In this document: one piece after another, positions 17,891-27,053 of the stretch
Position numbering within the stretch: position 1 is the first letter of the stretch
How the letters are laid out: each line of letters opens with the position of its first letter
DNA from: Rhizobium sp. Leaf262
Lineage (GTDB): Bacteria; Pseudomonadota; Alphaproteobacteria; Rhizobiales; Rhizobiaceae
DNA length: 64,000 nucleotides
Assembly (NCBI RefSeq): GCF_001422245.1
Contig: NZ_LMMM01000001.1
Location: forward strand, 680,138-744,137
Direction: 5' to 3'
Notes under the pieces: model-generated
Database searches by the model: none
Seen by the model: only the letters and a program-made list of their open reading frames with translations
What the model was told of the DNA's origin: nothing
Made by a program: the position numbers and the translations under genes

Positions 17891-18976
17891 CTAGTATACC
17901 TGCACGCCCCGCTTCTCCAGCGTCTCCAAAACAGTGGCTGCAGCAGGGTCGCCCGAAAATCGGCCAGCCTTTTTCAGGGCAGGAAGGTCGAGCAATGCTT
18001 CGGTATTCTGCGTGGGAACGTTGACGCTGAGCTCTTCAAGCTTCGCCAGCGGAGCAAGAGCGCGGAGATCGACCACCTCGATCATCGAAATCACCGAAAA
18101 ACTTTTCAGGTTGGGACAGAAGCGGATGCCGAAGAGATCCTTGATGTCGAAGACGCTTTCCTCACCGCTCCAGAAATACCAGGCAAACGGGTAGATCGTC
18201 GCCCCGCCGTCGAATTCCATCGTCTCGATGGCGGCGAGCAGTTCGTCCGTCAAAGGATAGTGCGCCAGATAATCCAGCGCCTCGGGAATGAGATCGTAAC
18301 CTTCCTCTTCCAGATCGACCGGACGTCCGAGCACGTGAGTTGCGAGTTCTTCTGGTGTGCCGAGATCAAGCATTTTAGCGTCCAGAAGCGCCGACATCGC
18401 CGCGAGTTTGAGATTCACGTCCGAAAAAGGTGCTCCGACAGAGCCGTGCGGCGCTGGGTAGGGCGGTGCGGTTGCCTCGTTATATTCGGCTTTGGGATTG
18501 ACGATGCTGATACCGTAGACGGTGTCGAATGTGATGTGAGCAGTGAGAAGCCCCTCGGGCAACTGTTTCGTTGCGGAACGAGCGCCTTTTCGAACTTTGC
18601 TTTCAGGCCCAATCTGGATGTCGGGCACTGCGGTGGGAAGCTCGGCAAGCGATATGCCCATGGGGACGCCAGCGACGGTGTGGTCGAAACGCGAGTTGAA
18701 TTCTATTTTGCCGATCAGACCGTTTTTATCGATCTGTACGATCACACCGACCGATCTCTCCATGATGTCGATCAGGCCACCCTTGTGTGGAGCGGGCGCG
18801 CGCCAGCCTGATCCCATCGCTTTTTCGACCGCGGAAACGGGTATGCCCGGGCGTAAAGCCGCAAGGGCATCGGCATCAACCGAATTATTGGACGCAGCCA
18901 TTCCTTCTCGTGAGAGAGCCCAGGCAGCCAATGCGGCCCCGCCGATGAGAAAATCCCGCTTGTGCAAGACAGCCAT
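17891..18976 (-). CDS. Exported protein of unknown function with leucine-rich C-terminal part
   Basis: 361 residues; I do not recognise a characterised family. The N-terminus HKRDFLIGGAALAAWALS is a signal peptide with a twin-arginine-like KRDFL, and the cut is probably after GMAA, giving a periplasmic protein. Residues 30-180 are mixed alpha/beta, with repeated GKIEFNSRF/AHITFDTVYG strand-like stretches. Residues 185-270 contain LLDAKMLDLGTPEELATHVLG. The end (about 285-355) alternates strand-like and leucine-rich stretches (LKSFSVISMIEVVDL, LEELSVNVPTQN) that look like degenerate leucine-rich repeats. It starts two bases after the TPR gene, so the two are co-transcribed and may work together in the periplasm. 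Confidence 0.7.
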   Translation of the reverse strand: MAVLHKRDFLIGGAALAAWALSREGMAASNNSVDADALAALRPGIPVSAVEKAMGSGWRAPAPHKGGLIDIMERSVGVIVQIDKNGLIGKIEFNSRFDHTVAGVPMGISLAELPTAVPDIQIGPESKVRKGARSATKQLPEGLLTAHITFDTVYGISIVNPKAEYNEATAPPYPAPHGSVGAPFSDVNLKLAAMSALLDAKMLDLGTPEELATHVLGRPVDLEEEGYDLIPEALDYLAHYPLTDELLAAIETMEFDGGATIYPFAWYFWSGEESVFDIKDLFGIRFCPNLKSFSVISMIEVVDLRALAPLAKLEELSVNVPTQNTEALLDLPALKKAGRFSGDPAAATVLETLEKRGVQVY

Positions 18977-18978
18977 GC

Positions 18979-19785
18979 CTATTGGTCACCTTTCAGCCAT
19001 AGCTCCATCATCTTCTCATCATCGGCTTTCGCGCCTTTTTCGTCGCCTGCCTGTCTGCGGGCGGCAGCACGAAAGCCGTAAACTCCGGAATCGTTAGGGG
19101 CGAGTTTGAGAGCTGCGTCGAAATCGGCGATGGCGCGAGAGTTGTTGCCGTCGTTGGAATAGGCAAGACCGCGATTGGTGAGTGCATGTACGTTTTCAGG
19201 GTCAAGACTGAGTGCTTGGTTAAGATCGCTCATCGCCAGCTCGGGTCTTCCATTCCAGCTCTGGATAGACGCTCGGGTCACATAGAACTGCGAGTTGGAG
19301 GGTTCAAGTCGGATTGCAGTGTCGAGGTCGCGCAGCGCTGCGGTCAGATCACGAGCATAGAGTAGATTTGCCTTGCCGCGCCGCCAATAGGCATCCGCCA
19401 GGTTGGGAACCAGGGCAATGGCGCGCTCGTAATCAGCCATGGCTTGGGTGTAGGCTTTTCCCGTTTCCGGCGCAGCGAGATCGGCCCTGTCCAGCAGAGC
19501 TTCCGCAAGGTCTCGGCCATTAAGCCCTGCCGTATCGACCAGCTTGTCACACGCTTCCCGCGCTTTTTTGTGCTGCTCGAGAATGGCATTCGCGTCCGCT
19601 GTGGGCGATGCTTCTGCGCTGCCGTGACGGCACAAATCCCGAAGAACCGTCATCGACGTGGCCCCGTCCGGCTGCGTTTGCTGCCGGGTGTCGCTTCCGA
19701 CCGCCACCGATGGAACGGCAATGGCGATCAGAAGGCTTGTGATGGTCGTTAGCTGTATGGCGCGCAGATGTGATGGCATATGCAA
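18979..19785 (-). CDS. Exported tetratricopeptide-repeat protein
   Basis: 268 residues with an N-terminal signal peptide (LTTITSLLIAIAVPSVAVG) and at least four TPR units between about residues 105 and 265: YERAIALVPNLADAYWRRG, LDTAIRLEPSNSQFYVTRA, LNQALSLDPENVHALTNRG and FDAALKLAPNDSGVYGFRA. TPRs are protein-protein scaffolds; the partner may be the unknown exported protein encoded immediately downstream. The start ATG at 19785 gives a complete signal sequence. No enzymatic domain is visible. Confidence 0.85.
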   Translation of the reverse strand: MHMPSHLRAIQLTTITSLLIAIAVPSVAVGSDTRQQTQPDGATSMTVLRDLCRHGSAEASPTADANAILEQHKKAREACDKLVDTAGLNGRDLAEALLDRADLAAPETGKAYTQAMADYERAIALVPNLADAYWRRGKANLLYARDLTAALRDLDTAIRLEPSNSQFYVTRASIQSWNGRPELAMSDLNQALSLDPENVHALTNRGLAYSNDGNNSRAIADFDAALKLAPNDSGVYGFRAAARRQAGDEKGAKADDEKMMELWLKGDQ

Positions 19786-19866
19786 TCCTCCGGGTCTATT
19801 TTGAACACGGATTGGCGCGAGGTTCCAGGCCCGTTGATCGCAGGCCCGGACGCAGGCAGCTGCACC

Positions 19867-21162
19867 TTATAGTGCCGGACGCTTCAGGCCCAGATGATCG
19901 CGCAGGGTCGAGCCCTCATAATCCTTGCGGAAAAGACCCCTTTCCTGGAGGATGGGTACGACGAGTTGCGTGAAGTCTTCAAGCCCTTCGGGGAAGAAGG
20001 GAGGCATGATGTTGAAGCCGTCAGCTGCGTAGCTTTCAAACCATTCCTGCATACGGTCAGCCACCTCTACGGGCGTACCGAGGACGATGTGGTGACCGCG
20101 TCCCGCTGCGACACGCAGAGCCAATTGCCGTATTGTCAGATTTTCCCGTCGCGCAAGTGCGGTCAGAAGCTCGGCGCGGCTTCGCAGTTGGTCGGAGATT
20201 GGCAAATCCGGCAACTGACCATCGGGATCGTAGTCGGTCAGGCTGTCACCAATACGCTCTTCGAGGAGCGGCATCGCGCTTTTCAGATCGGTCCACTGGT
20301 CAAGTTCGGCAAGCTTCTCTGCAGCTTCCTTCGATGTTTTCCCAATGACCGGCAAAAAGCCGGGCATGACAGCGACATCGCGCGCCTGGCGGCCGAATTT
20401 CTCGACCCGTGATTTGAGGCTTTTGTAAAATGCCTGCGCCTCGGCAAGGCTTTGCTGAGCGGTAAAGACGACGTCAGCCGTGCGAGCAGCGAGATCCTGG
20501 CCGGGGCCGGAAGACCCGGCCTGAATGAGGATCGGATGCCCTTGAGGCGACCTTGGAATATTGAGCGGGCCTTTTACCGAATAATATTTGCCATTGTGAT
20601 CGAGCACATGGACCTTCGACGGATCGGCATAGACACCACTCTGCTTGTCTTTGATGAAAGCGTCGTCGTCCCAGCTATCCCAGAGTCCGCGTACCACGTC
20701 GACGAATTCTTCGGCAACCGCGTACCGCTCGTCGTGTTCTGGATGCGACTTGGAGAAGTTATTGGCCGTGCGGGCATAGGATGTCGTTACGATATTCCAC
20801 GCGGCGCGACCGTTGCTGAGATGATCTATGGACGAAAATGCCCGTGCCGTGTGGTACGGTTCGCCGTAGGTTGTCGATGAGGTCGCGGCAAGACCGACCT
20901 TGTCCGTCACAAGTGCCAGCGCAGCCAGCAATGTCAGGGGCTCAAAGCGAGCTATCGTGGAGGGATGGGCGTCAACGCCGCTTGTCAGCCCGTCCGCCAG
21001 AAAAACCATGTCGAATTTCGCCTGTTCGGCCGTCTGAGAAACACGGCGCAACAAATCGAAATTTTCGCTGCCGGCTTCGGCTTTCGGATGCCGCCAGCCG
21101 GAGACGTGGTGGCCAGCTCCTTGCAGGAAAAGGCCGAGGTGGATTTGTCTTTTGGTACTCAT
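19867..21162 (-). CDS. FMN-dependent monooxygenase, NtaA/SnaA/DszA family
   Basis: 431 residues of bacterial-luciferase-like TIM-barrel sequence: the N-terminal [65 protein letters not shown]-type flavin-site segment, and [22 protein letters not shown]. The family includes nitrilotriacetate, EDTA and dibenzothiophene-sulfone monooxygenases, which use FMNH2 made by a separate reductase. No reductase gene lies in this cluster. It is the last gene of an operon with a PAAT importer and a MmgE/PrpD protein, so its substrate is probably a small imported amino- or organosulfur acid. Confidence 0.85.
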   Translation of the reverse strand: [431 protein letters not shown]

Positions 21163-21174
21163 TGCAATGTCTCG

Positions 21175-22518
21175 TCAAATGGAGGGCTGGTTAAGCAGGG
21201 AGAGCAGCAAAGCAAGGTCTGCTTCGCTGTTCATGCTGCGGACAAGCTCTGGAATGTCTCTGAAAGAGGTACTGTCTTTCGTTGCGGTCCGAAATTTGTC
21301 GGATGGATCGGTGACGCCCGGTAAACCGTCGAAACGACGGGTTTTTGTTTGCCCATCCTTAAGGGCGATATCAAGCACCACGAACCGTGTCTTCGGATCG
21401 CTCGACATGCGCGGCGCGGTCTCATCGTGACGACGACTGACGCGGGTCGCCAGCGCCATGATGCGATCGCTGACCGGCTGGTCGTCGAAGTGGTCGAGCC
21501 TGAGTGCGCCGTTGAGCAAAGCAGTAGCGAATACGTATTCCGGACTGAAGCGGGCCTCTATGCCATTGGTCGGATTGGTCACGACCAGAGCAGCATCGGC
21601 CCCGGGCGGGTAGGTCAGTGTAATCGCCTCTATCTGATCCGCGGTCAGACCTTCGTGGTGGAGATCAATGCCGAGCGAGGCGACGGGATGGCTGGCCGTG
21701 CAGCAGGGATAGGCCTTCAATGTAAGGCCGGGCTGGACGATCTGCCATGGCTGTCCCCAGCTTTGTACGGTCAATTCCGGTTTTCCGGCGCCAAAGGCAT
21801 AAGCGGAATGAAACCCGACTGGATTATCAAGGAAATCTGGAGCGCCACTGAAACCCCTGGCGGCCAAACGCGCAGCCAACAGACCGGAGCGGGCAGCCAT
21901 TCCTGCATGGTACGGCTTGGCATCAAACCCGAATTGTAACCGCAACCCGGAAGCCTGCGTTGCGGCGAGGCCAAGCGCAGTCGCTGTTTCGTGTTCTGAA
22001 GCGCCCGTCAGATGGCAGATTGCGGCTGCTACTCCGACGGGTCCAAGTGTTGCTGTGGCGTGAAAACCATTCTCATAATGTTTGGAGCCCAATGAAAGCC
22101 CAAGCCTCGCCATGGACTCCAGTCCGACCACATAGGACGCCACGAAAGACTTGGCGCTGAAACTCCGCTCTGCCGCAAAAGCCAGCAGAGCTGGAACGAT
22201 GACCGTCGTGGGGTGGCCGCGGACACTCGCATGAACGTCGTCATAGTCGAGCACATGCCCCGCATACGCATTGATCAACGCCGCATTATAGGGATCAGTC
22301 TTGTGACCCCGACCAATAAGCACCGATTGCCCAGGGAGGAGACCAAGCGTGTCGATCAGAATATCGGTGGTGCGATCTGTAGCGCCTGCAATCGCACACG
22401 CAAGAAAATCGATGATTGCGACGCGGGCCGTCTGCATGGCGATTTCGTCATCGCTCGGATCGGATGCGGCGATTGCTCCGGCAAACGCCGCGGTGAGAGG
22501 AGCGTTCGACATGGTCAT
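21175..22518 (-). CDS. MmgE/PrpD-family protein (dehydratase or epimerase)
   Basis: 447 residues with the family's helical domain and conserved blocks: GHVLDYDDVHASVRGHPTTV near residue 85, VGLESMARLGLSLG, FHATATLGPVGVAAA, and KAYPCCTASHPV near 265. The family contains 2-methylcitrate dehydratase, cis-aconitate decarboxylase and, in an Agrobacterium strain, iminodisuccinate epimerase of nearly the same length. With an NtaA-type monooxygenase and a PAAT importer beside it, a role in breakdown of an aminopolycarboxylate-like compound is a reasonable guess rather than a finding. Its start overlaps the ATPase stop (ATGA). ATG 22512 is an alternative start. Confidence 0.82.
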   Translation of the reverse strand: MTMSNAPLTAAFAGAIAASDPSDDEIAMQTARVAIIDFLACAIAGATDRTTDILIDTLGLLPGQSVLIGRGHKTDPYNAALINAYAGHVLDYDDVHASVRGHPTTVIVPALLAFAAERSFSAKSFVASYVVGLESMARLGLSLGSKHYENGFHATATLGPVGVAAAICHLTGASEHETATALGLAATQASGLRLQFGFDAKPYHAGMAARSGLLAARLAARGFSGAPDFLDNPVGFHSAYAFGAGKPELTVQSWGQPWQIVQPGLTLKAYPCCTASHPVASLGIDLHHEGLTADQIEAITLTYPPGADAALVVTNPTNGIEARFSPEYVFATALLNGALRLDHFDDQPVSDRIMALATRVSRRHDETAPRMSSDPKTRFVVLDIALKDGQTKTRRFDGLPGVTDPSDKFRTATKDSTSFRDIPELVRSMNSEADLALLLSLLNQPSI

Positions 22519-23303
22519 ATTCCTTCACCATGACCGACTGCGCTGCGTGCGCCGCTCAAACCTCCTACGAACTGTCGGATACGTAGATTCTCGGAGGTGT
22601 GGAATATCTGGCGCGGCGAACCGTGATCAACAATCCTGCCGTTTTCTGTAAACACGACGGTATCACTGATTTCTTCGGCAAACCGCATTTCATGTGTGAC
22701 GAGTATGCTCGTCATGCCATCGCGAATAAGGTCGCGGATGACCCACAGCACTTCCCCTACGGTTTCCGGGTCCAGCGCTGATGTTACTTCATCGAAAAGA
22801 ACGAGTTCAGGCTTCATGGCGAGTGCGCGGGCAATCGCCACGCGCTGCTGCTGACCTCCGGACAATTGACCCGGATAGGCATCTGCCTTTTCCGACAACC
22901 GTACCTTTTCCAGCAACTCGCGAGCAAGCTTGGTGGTCGCTGCTCTGTCTGCTCCCAGAATGCGTGTGGGTGCCAGCACGATGTTGTCGAGAACGGTCAG
23001 ATGCGGAAAGAGATTATATTGCTGAAAAACGATGCCGACACGTTTGCGCAGTTCTATCCGTTCGCTTTCTTTTGTCAGTTCGTCGACCCGGGTGCCAGCC
23101 ACCGTGATCTTTCCGCTCTGAGGCGTAACCAGCGCATTGATGCAGCGCAAAATCGTCGATTTTCCAGATCCTGACGGTCCGATGATGGAGACAGCATCAC
23201 CTTTGTTGACAGTTAGGTCGATGCCTTTGAGAACGCTTGTTTGCCCGAAAGACAGGTGTACGTCTTCCAGCTTTACGATCGCGGTGTCTGTGGATGTGTT
23301 CAT
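22515..23303 (-). CDS. PAAT-type ABC transporter ATP-binding protein
   Basis: 262 residues with Walker [20 protein letters not shown], signature [15 protein letters not shown], Walker B LVLFDEVTSALDPE (Val where Pro is usual in DEPTSALD) and the switch HEMRFAEE. It is the ATPase of the importer formed with the two permeases and binding protein upstream in the same reverse operon (24865-25704 first). Its stop overlaps the MmgE/PrpD start by four bases, so transport and catabolism are translationally linked. Confidence 0.92.
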   Translation of the reverse strand: MNTSTDTAIVKLEDVHLSFGQTSVLKGIDLTVNKGDAVSIIGPSGSGKSTILRCINALVTPQSGKITVAGTRVDELTKESERIELRKRVGIVFQQYNLFPHLTVLDNIVLAPTRILGADRAATTKLARELLEKVRLSEKADAYPGQLSGGQQQRVAIARALAMKPELVLFDEVTSALDPETVGEVLWVIRDLIRDGMTSILVTHEMRFAEEISDTVVFTENGRIVDHGSPRQIFHTSENLRIRQFVGGLSGARSAVGHGEGI

Positions 23304-23315
23304 GAGATGAATCCT

Positions 23316-24098
23316 TTACCCCGCACTGAAGCGCTGTTCCAAACGACGGGTGAGGCGAGCGATGGGGTAGCAGAGCGTAAAGAACGCCGCCATGACCACG
23401 ACATAGGCGATGACGGTGAAGTCGAGACGTCTTACAGCGGTGCTGGCATCGGTGGCCGCATGCATGAGTTCATGGACACCCACCAGCGACGCAAGCGAGG
23501 TACCCATGGCAATCGACGAGGCGACGTTCATCCAGGCCGGAAGCGAACGGCGGATACATTGTGGCAGGATGACGAAGCGCAGCGCCTGCAAACGTGAAAA
23601 GCCCAGCCCCTTGGAGGCTTCCCATTGCGTCGTCGGTATGGAAACCACGGCGCCACGCGTGATTTCCGCAATATAGGCGCTGGCAAGCACGGCAAGCCCG
23701 ATAACGGCCTTTATCCAATCAGGAAAGGGCAGGTAGTTTCCAAACAAAACGATCTCGAAAGGAAAGATGTAGGTCGTGGCAAAGATCAGCACGAGAGCGG
23801 GCGCATTGCGAAAAATCTGGACGTAGATCGCTGCGGGCCACCGGATCACCCAGTAAGGTGCCAGTTGCATGAGGCCGAGCAGAATGCCCGCGGTCGTTCC
23901 GAGCGTGACCGCGCAAAGCGTGATCAGGATGTTCATCGAAAAACCGGAGGCGAGGTAGGGTATCCAGTCTACCAGTTCCCTGCCAAGCGTGGGATCAATC
24001 AGCGACCATGCGATGACCAGCAATGGCATGGCCACGAAGCCGAGATAGCGCAAAATATGGCCGGTCTGTTTCGTCGTGGGGGGCGCAGAATTGCTCAT
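23316..24098 (-). CDS. PAAT-type ABC transporter permease
   Basis: 260 residues with about five hydrophobic segments; the conserved QIFRNAPALVLIFATTY region near residue 95 and the EAA loop QWEASKGLGFSRLQALRFVILPQ near 160. Its start overlaps the stop of the other permease gene (ATGA at 24095-24098). It forms the channel heterodimer with that protein. Confidence 0.9.
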   Translation of the reverse strand: MSNSAPPTTKQTGHILRYLGFVAMPLLVIAWSLIDPTLGRELVDWIPYLASGFSMNILITLCAVTLGTTAGILLGLMQLAPYWVIRWPAAIYVQIFRNAPALVLIFATTYIFPFEIVLFGNYLPFPDWIKAVIGLAVLASAYIAEITRGAVVSIPTTQWEASKGLGFSRLQALRFVILPQCIRRSLPAWMNVASSIAMGTSLASLVGVHELMHAATDASTAVRRLDFTVIAYVVVMAAFFTLCYPIARLTRRLEQRFSAG

Positions 24099-24841
24099 AG
24101 TCCATACCCCGGCACGGCGAGTTTACGTTCCACCCATGCGCCCAGACGGGCAATGACGAAATTGATAAGGCTGAAAAAAGCGAGAAGAACGATCATCAGT
24201 TCAACCACATTGTCACGCTGCGTCCAGACCATGATCGAAGCATATGTAATTTCGCTGACGGCAATCGCATTTCCAACAGTCGTCGATTTCACCAGACTGA
24301 TCAGGCCGTTGACGATAGCCGGTAGCGACGCTCGTAAAGCGAGCGGAATTTGCACGTAGCGCAATATTTCGAACCGGCTGAACCCCATACCCCGTGCAGC
24401 CTCTACCATGGACGAGGGCACCGCCTCGATGCCGCCGCGGACGGCTTCGGCATGCAGTGCGGCGACGTGGAGACCGACAACGGCGACAACCCAGAAGAAC
24501 GGAGACAGCGGATTGTTTTGTGCTCCCCCGACCATATTCGACACCACGGTGTTCAGGACGAGGAAGCTGAACATCAGTTGCACGAGTGTGGGGGTATTGC
24601 GGGTGAGTTCTACGAACGCGCGCACCGGCGCAGAAAGCCAAAGCCTGCCCGATGTCAGGCAGGCGGCAAAGATCAGTCCAAAGACGAGGCTGACGGGTAT
24701 CGTTATGGCGACCAGATAAAGCGTTGTCAGGAAACCATCCCGCCATATCTGCGCTTCATAACCTGTCGTCAGAAACTCGTAATTAAGTCCCAGCCTCCCC
24801 GTCAAGGCGACGAAGAGGCCGGTCAAGTCCAAATCCTGCAT
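24095..24841 (-). CDS. PAAT-type ABC transporter permease
   Basis: 248 residues; ELTRNTPTLVQLMFSFLVLN near residue 85 and the EAA loop SSMVEAARGMGFSRFEILRYVQIPLA near 140 mark a His/Glu/Gln-type permease. It is second in the operon, 23 bases after the binding-protein gene with no stem-loop between. ATG 24841 has no strong Shine-Dalgarno, so it probably depends on coupling with the upstream gene. Confidence 0.9.
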   Translation of the reverse strand: MQDLDLTGLFVALTGRLGLNYEFLTTGYEAQIWRDGFLTTLYLVAITIPVSLVFGLIFAACLTSGRLWLSAPVRAFVELTRNTPTLVQLMFSFLVLNTVVSNMVGGAQNNPLSPFFWVVAVVGLHVAALHAEAVRGGIEAVPSSMVEAARGMGFSRFEILRYVQIPLALRASLPAIVNGLISLVKSTTVGNAIAVSEITYASIMVWTQRDNVVELMIVLLAFFSLINFVIARLGAWVERKLAVPGYGL

Positions 24842-24864
24842 GAGGCTTTACCGCTGTTGGATGC

Positions 24865-25704
24865 TCACTGTGCAGCAGAAAGCTTCTTGTTTTCTTCCTC
24901 TAGATACTTTGTGTTCAAGAGGCGGTTTGCCTTCGCCATCTCAAGCATTTTGCCAGACTTGTGGAGCTTCTTCACGGTTTCATCAAGCGCCGTCTGTGTG
25001 TCTTTTTCGCCTTTGCGAAGCCATATCACAGAATCCGATGGGATGAGTTCTGTCGGAAACGGGATGGCATAGTCTTTCCACTCATCAGCGCGGTCGACAA
25101 GCAACAGACCGACAGTCGCGCCGACGTGGACTGCGGCGACGCAGTTGCCGCCCTGCAAGGCGAGCAGGGACTCCGGTTGGCTAGGCAGACCCTTGACGAT
25201 TGCCCCATATTCCTCAGCAAGCGGCTGCGCGTAGTTTGAGCCCTGCGAGATGCAGACCGGCTTGCCCTTGAGATCGGCCCAGTCTTTCAAGCCGCTGTCT
25301 TTGCGCACGACAGCGGCGCCGCCTGCACGGTCGTATGGCGTAGGAACATAGTCAAGAATCTTTGCGCGATCCTCGGTGTACTGCATGTTTGCGATGAGGA
25401 TATCGACTTTACCCTGCTGCAGGAATTGCACGCGGTTCGGAGGCGTAACGGTGACGGTTTCAAGCTCTACGCCCAGATCAGCAGCCAGGGCCTTGGCAAG
25501 ATCGACATTGTAACCCTTTTGTTCCTGCGATTTTGGATCGATGAAACCAAACGGCGCGCCGGACAGAATGACGCCCACGGTGAGCTTGCCGCGCCCCTTG
25601 ATGCGATCGAGTGTGGCATCTGCCGACGCCGAAGTGGATGCCAATGCTGCAAGTGTGAGAGACAGTCCGAAGAAAACGGCTTTGGGAAAGGTCTTGAAAA
25701 ACAT
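24865..25704 (-). CDS. PAAT-type ABC transporter substrate-binding protein
   Basis: 279 residues; a signal peptide (FGLSLTLAALASTSASA) precedes a solute-binding family 3 domain: GKLTVGVILSGAPFGFIDPK, GYNVDLAKALAADLGVE, and QGKVDILIANMQYTEDRA. It is the first gene of the operon, with AGGAG before ATG 25704. Ligand specificity is not predictable by eye. The operon also encodes a MmgE/PrpD protein and a flavin monooxygenase, so the ligand may be an unusual amino-acid-like compound. Confidence 0.9.
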   Translation of the reverse strand: MFFKTFPKAVFFGLSLTLAALASTSASADATLDRIKGRGKLTVGVILSGAPFGFIDPKSQEQKGYNVDLAKALAADLGVELETVTVTPPNRVQFLQQGKVDILIANMQYTEDRAKILDYVPTPYDRAGGAAVVRKDSGLKDWADLKGKPVCISQGSNYAQPLAEEYGAIVKGLPSQPESLLALQGGNCVAAVHVGATVGLLLVDRADEWKDYAIPFPTELIPSDSVIWLRKGEKDTQTALDETVKKLHKSGKMLEMAKANRLLNTKYLEEENKKLSAAQ

Positions 25705-25982
25705 CGAAGGCTCCTGATTTCCTGCGGAACCTAGTCAAACCTTGGGGCGGTTGCGAGGAATCCTATTCTTCAGACGGGAAATTTGAGAAAAAACGCATCT
25801 CAATTGAGCATCCAATGTCGAACATTTGTCTAGTGGCGTTCTGCGTTTTAAAATATCGATTCAAACCAGCAAGCATCAGCCATGACGCGGCGAGTTTGAG
25901 GCAGCCTAAATAGAGCGGAAGTGGCCAAGTGTTTGTTTGTGTGGTGCACAATTCGGGGTGGTGCGTCGGCACTCTGCTGTCG

Positions 25983-27053
25983 TCATTCGATCCGCATTTC
26001 CGTGTCGTCATCAAACAGGTGAATGTGTTCCGGCACGAAATTCAGGCCTATGGTTTGTCCATTGCTGATCGGCACACGTCCGTTGACCACCACGACACAT
26101 TCAGGCGTCGTTGCGGTGGTGACATAGGTCGTTGAGCCGGTCGATTCCACCATCGCGACCGGTACGTTCAGCGCACCAGAACTGTTTTCGGCAATTATGA
26201 GATGCTCAGGCCTCAACCCGACAATAAGCTTTCGATTGGCAGGAATGGTGCGATGCAGATTGATCGTCTGCTGCTCTCCAAGATCAAGAATGAGTGTTTT
26301 ACCATCCGCTCCCGCCGTCGCCGGAATGAAGTTCATGGCAGGCGACCCGATGAAGCCTGCAACGAAGCGGTTCACGGGGCGGTCGTAAAGCTCAAGCGGT
26401 TGACCCTGCTGTTCGATCACGCCCTGGCGCATCACGACCACATGGTCGGCCATCGTCATCGCTTCGATCTGGTCATGCGTGACGTAAACCGATGTCGCGC
26501 CGAGCCGGTCATGGAGCGCTCTGATTTCCTTGCGCATATGCACCCGCAAGGCGGCATCGAGGTTGGATAGGGGCTCATCGAACAGGAAGGCCTTTGGGTT
26601 GCGGATAATCGCCCGGCTCATCGCAACGCGCTGGCGCTGTCCGCCGGAGAGCTCGCGCGGATAACGATGCAGCAGGTCTGACAGGCCGGTAATAGCCGCC
26701 ACATCCTCTGCCGCTTTTCTGGCTTCTGCCTTTTTGGTGCCGCGAATGCGCAGGCTATAGGTCAGGTTTTCCTCGACCGTCATGTGCGGGTAAAGCGCAT
26801 AGGACTGGAACACCATCGCCAGATCGCGCTTGCGCGGCGGCACGTTGTTCATCTTTTCGCCAGCAATGACGAGATCGCCTGCCGAGATCGATTCCAGCCC
26901 TGCAAGGGAGCGCAAAAGCGTAGACTTGCCGCAACCGGATGGCCCGACAAGTGCGACAAAGGCACCCTTGCGAATGGTAAGATCGATGTCCTTCAGCGCG
27001 TGATAGGCACCGTAATATTTGTTGACGCCCGACAATTCGATTTGGTTGGTCAT
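25983..27053 (-). CDS. Sugar ABC transporter ATP-binding protein (UgpC/MalK type)
   Basis: 356 residues: nucleotide-binding domain with Walker A GPSGCGKST, VFQSYALYPHMT, signature LSGGQRQRVAMSRAI and Walker B FLFDEPLSNLDA, then the TOBE-type regulatory domain of CUT1 ATPases (GSPAMNFIPA, VGLRPEHL). I set the start at ATG 27053, which begins TNQIELSGVNKYYG and overlaps the permease stop as ATGA; a longer frame upstream adds 36 unlikely, Cys/His-rich residues. It is the last gene of the six-gene reverse operon. Confidence 0.92.
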   Translation of the reverse strand: MTNQIELSGVNKYYGAYHALKDIDLTIRKGAFVALVGPSGCGKSTLLRSLAGLESISAGDLVIAGEKMNNVPPRKRDLAMVFQSYALYPHMTVEENLTYSLRIRGTKKAEARKAAEDVAAITGLSDLLHRYPRELSGGQRQRVAMSRAIIRNPKAFLFDEPLSNLDAALRVHMRKEIRALHDRLGATSVYVTHDQIEAMTMADHVVVMRQGVIEQQGQPLELYDRPVNRFVAGFIGSPAMNFIPATAGADGKTLILDLGEQQTINLHRTIPANRKLIVGLRPEHLIIAENSSGALNVPVAMVESTGSTTYVTTATTPECVVVVNGRVPISNGQTIGLNFVPEHIHLFDDDTEMRIE

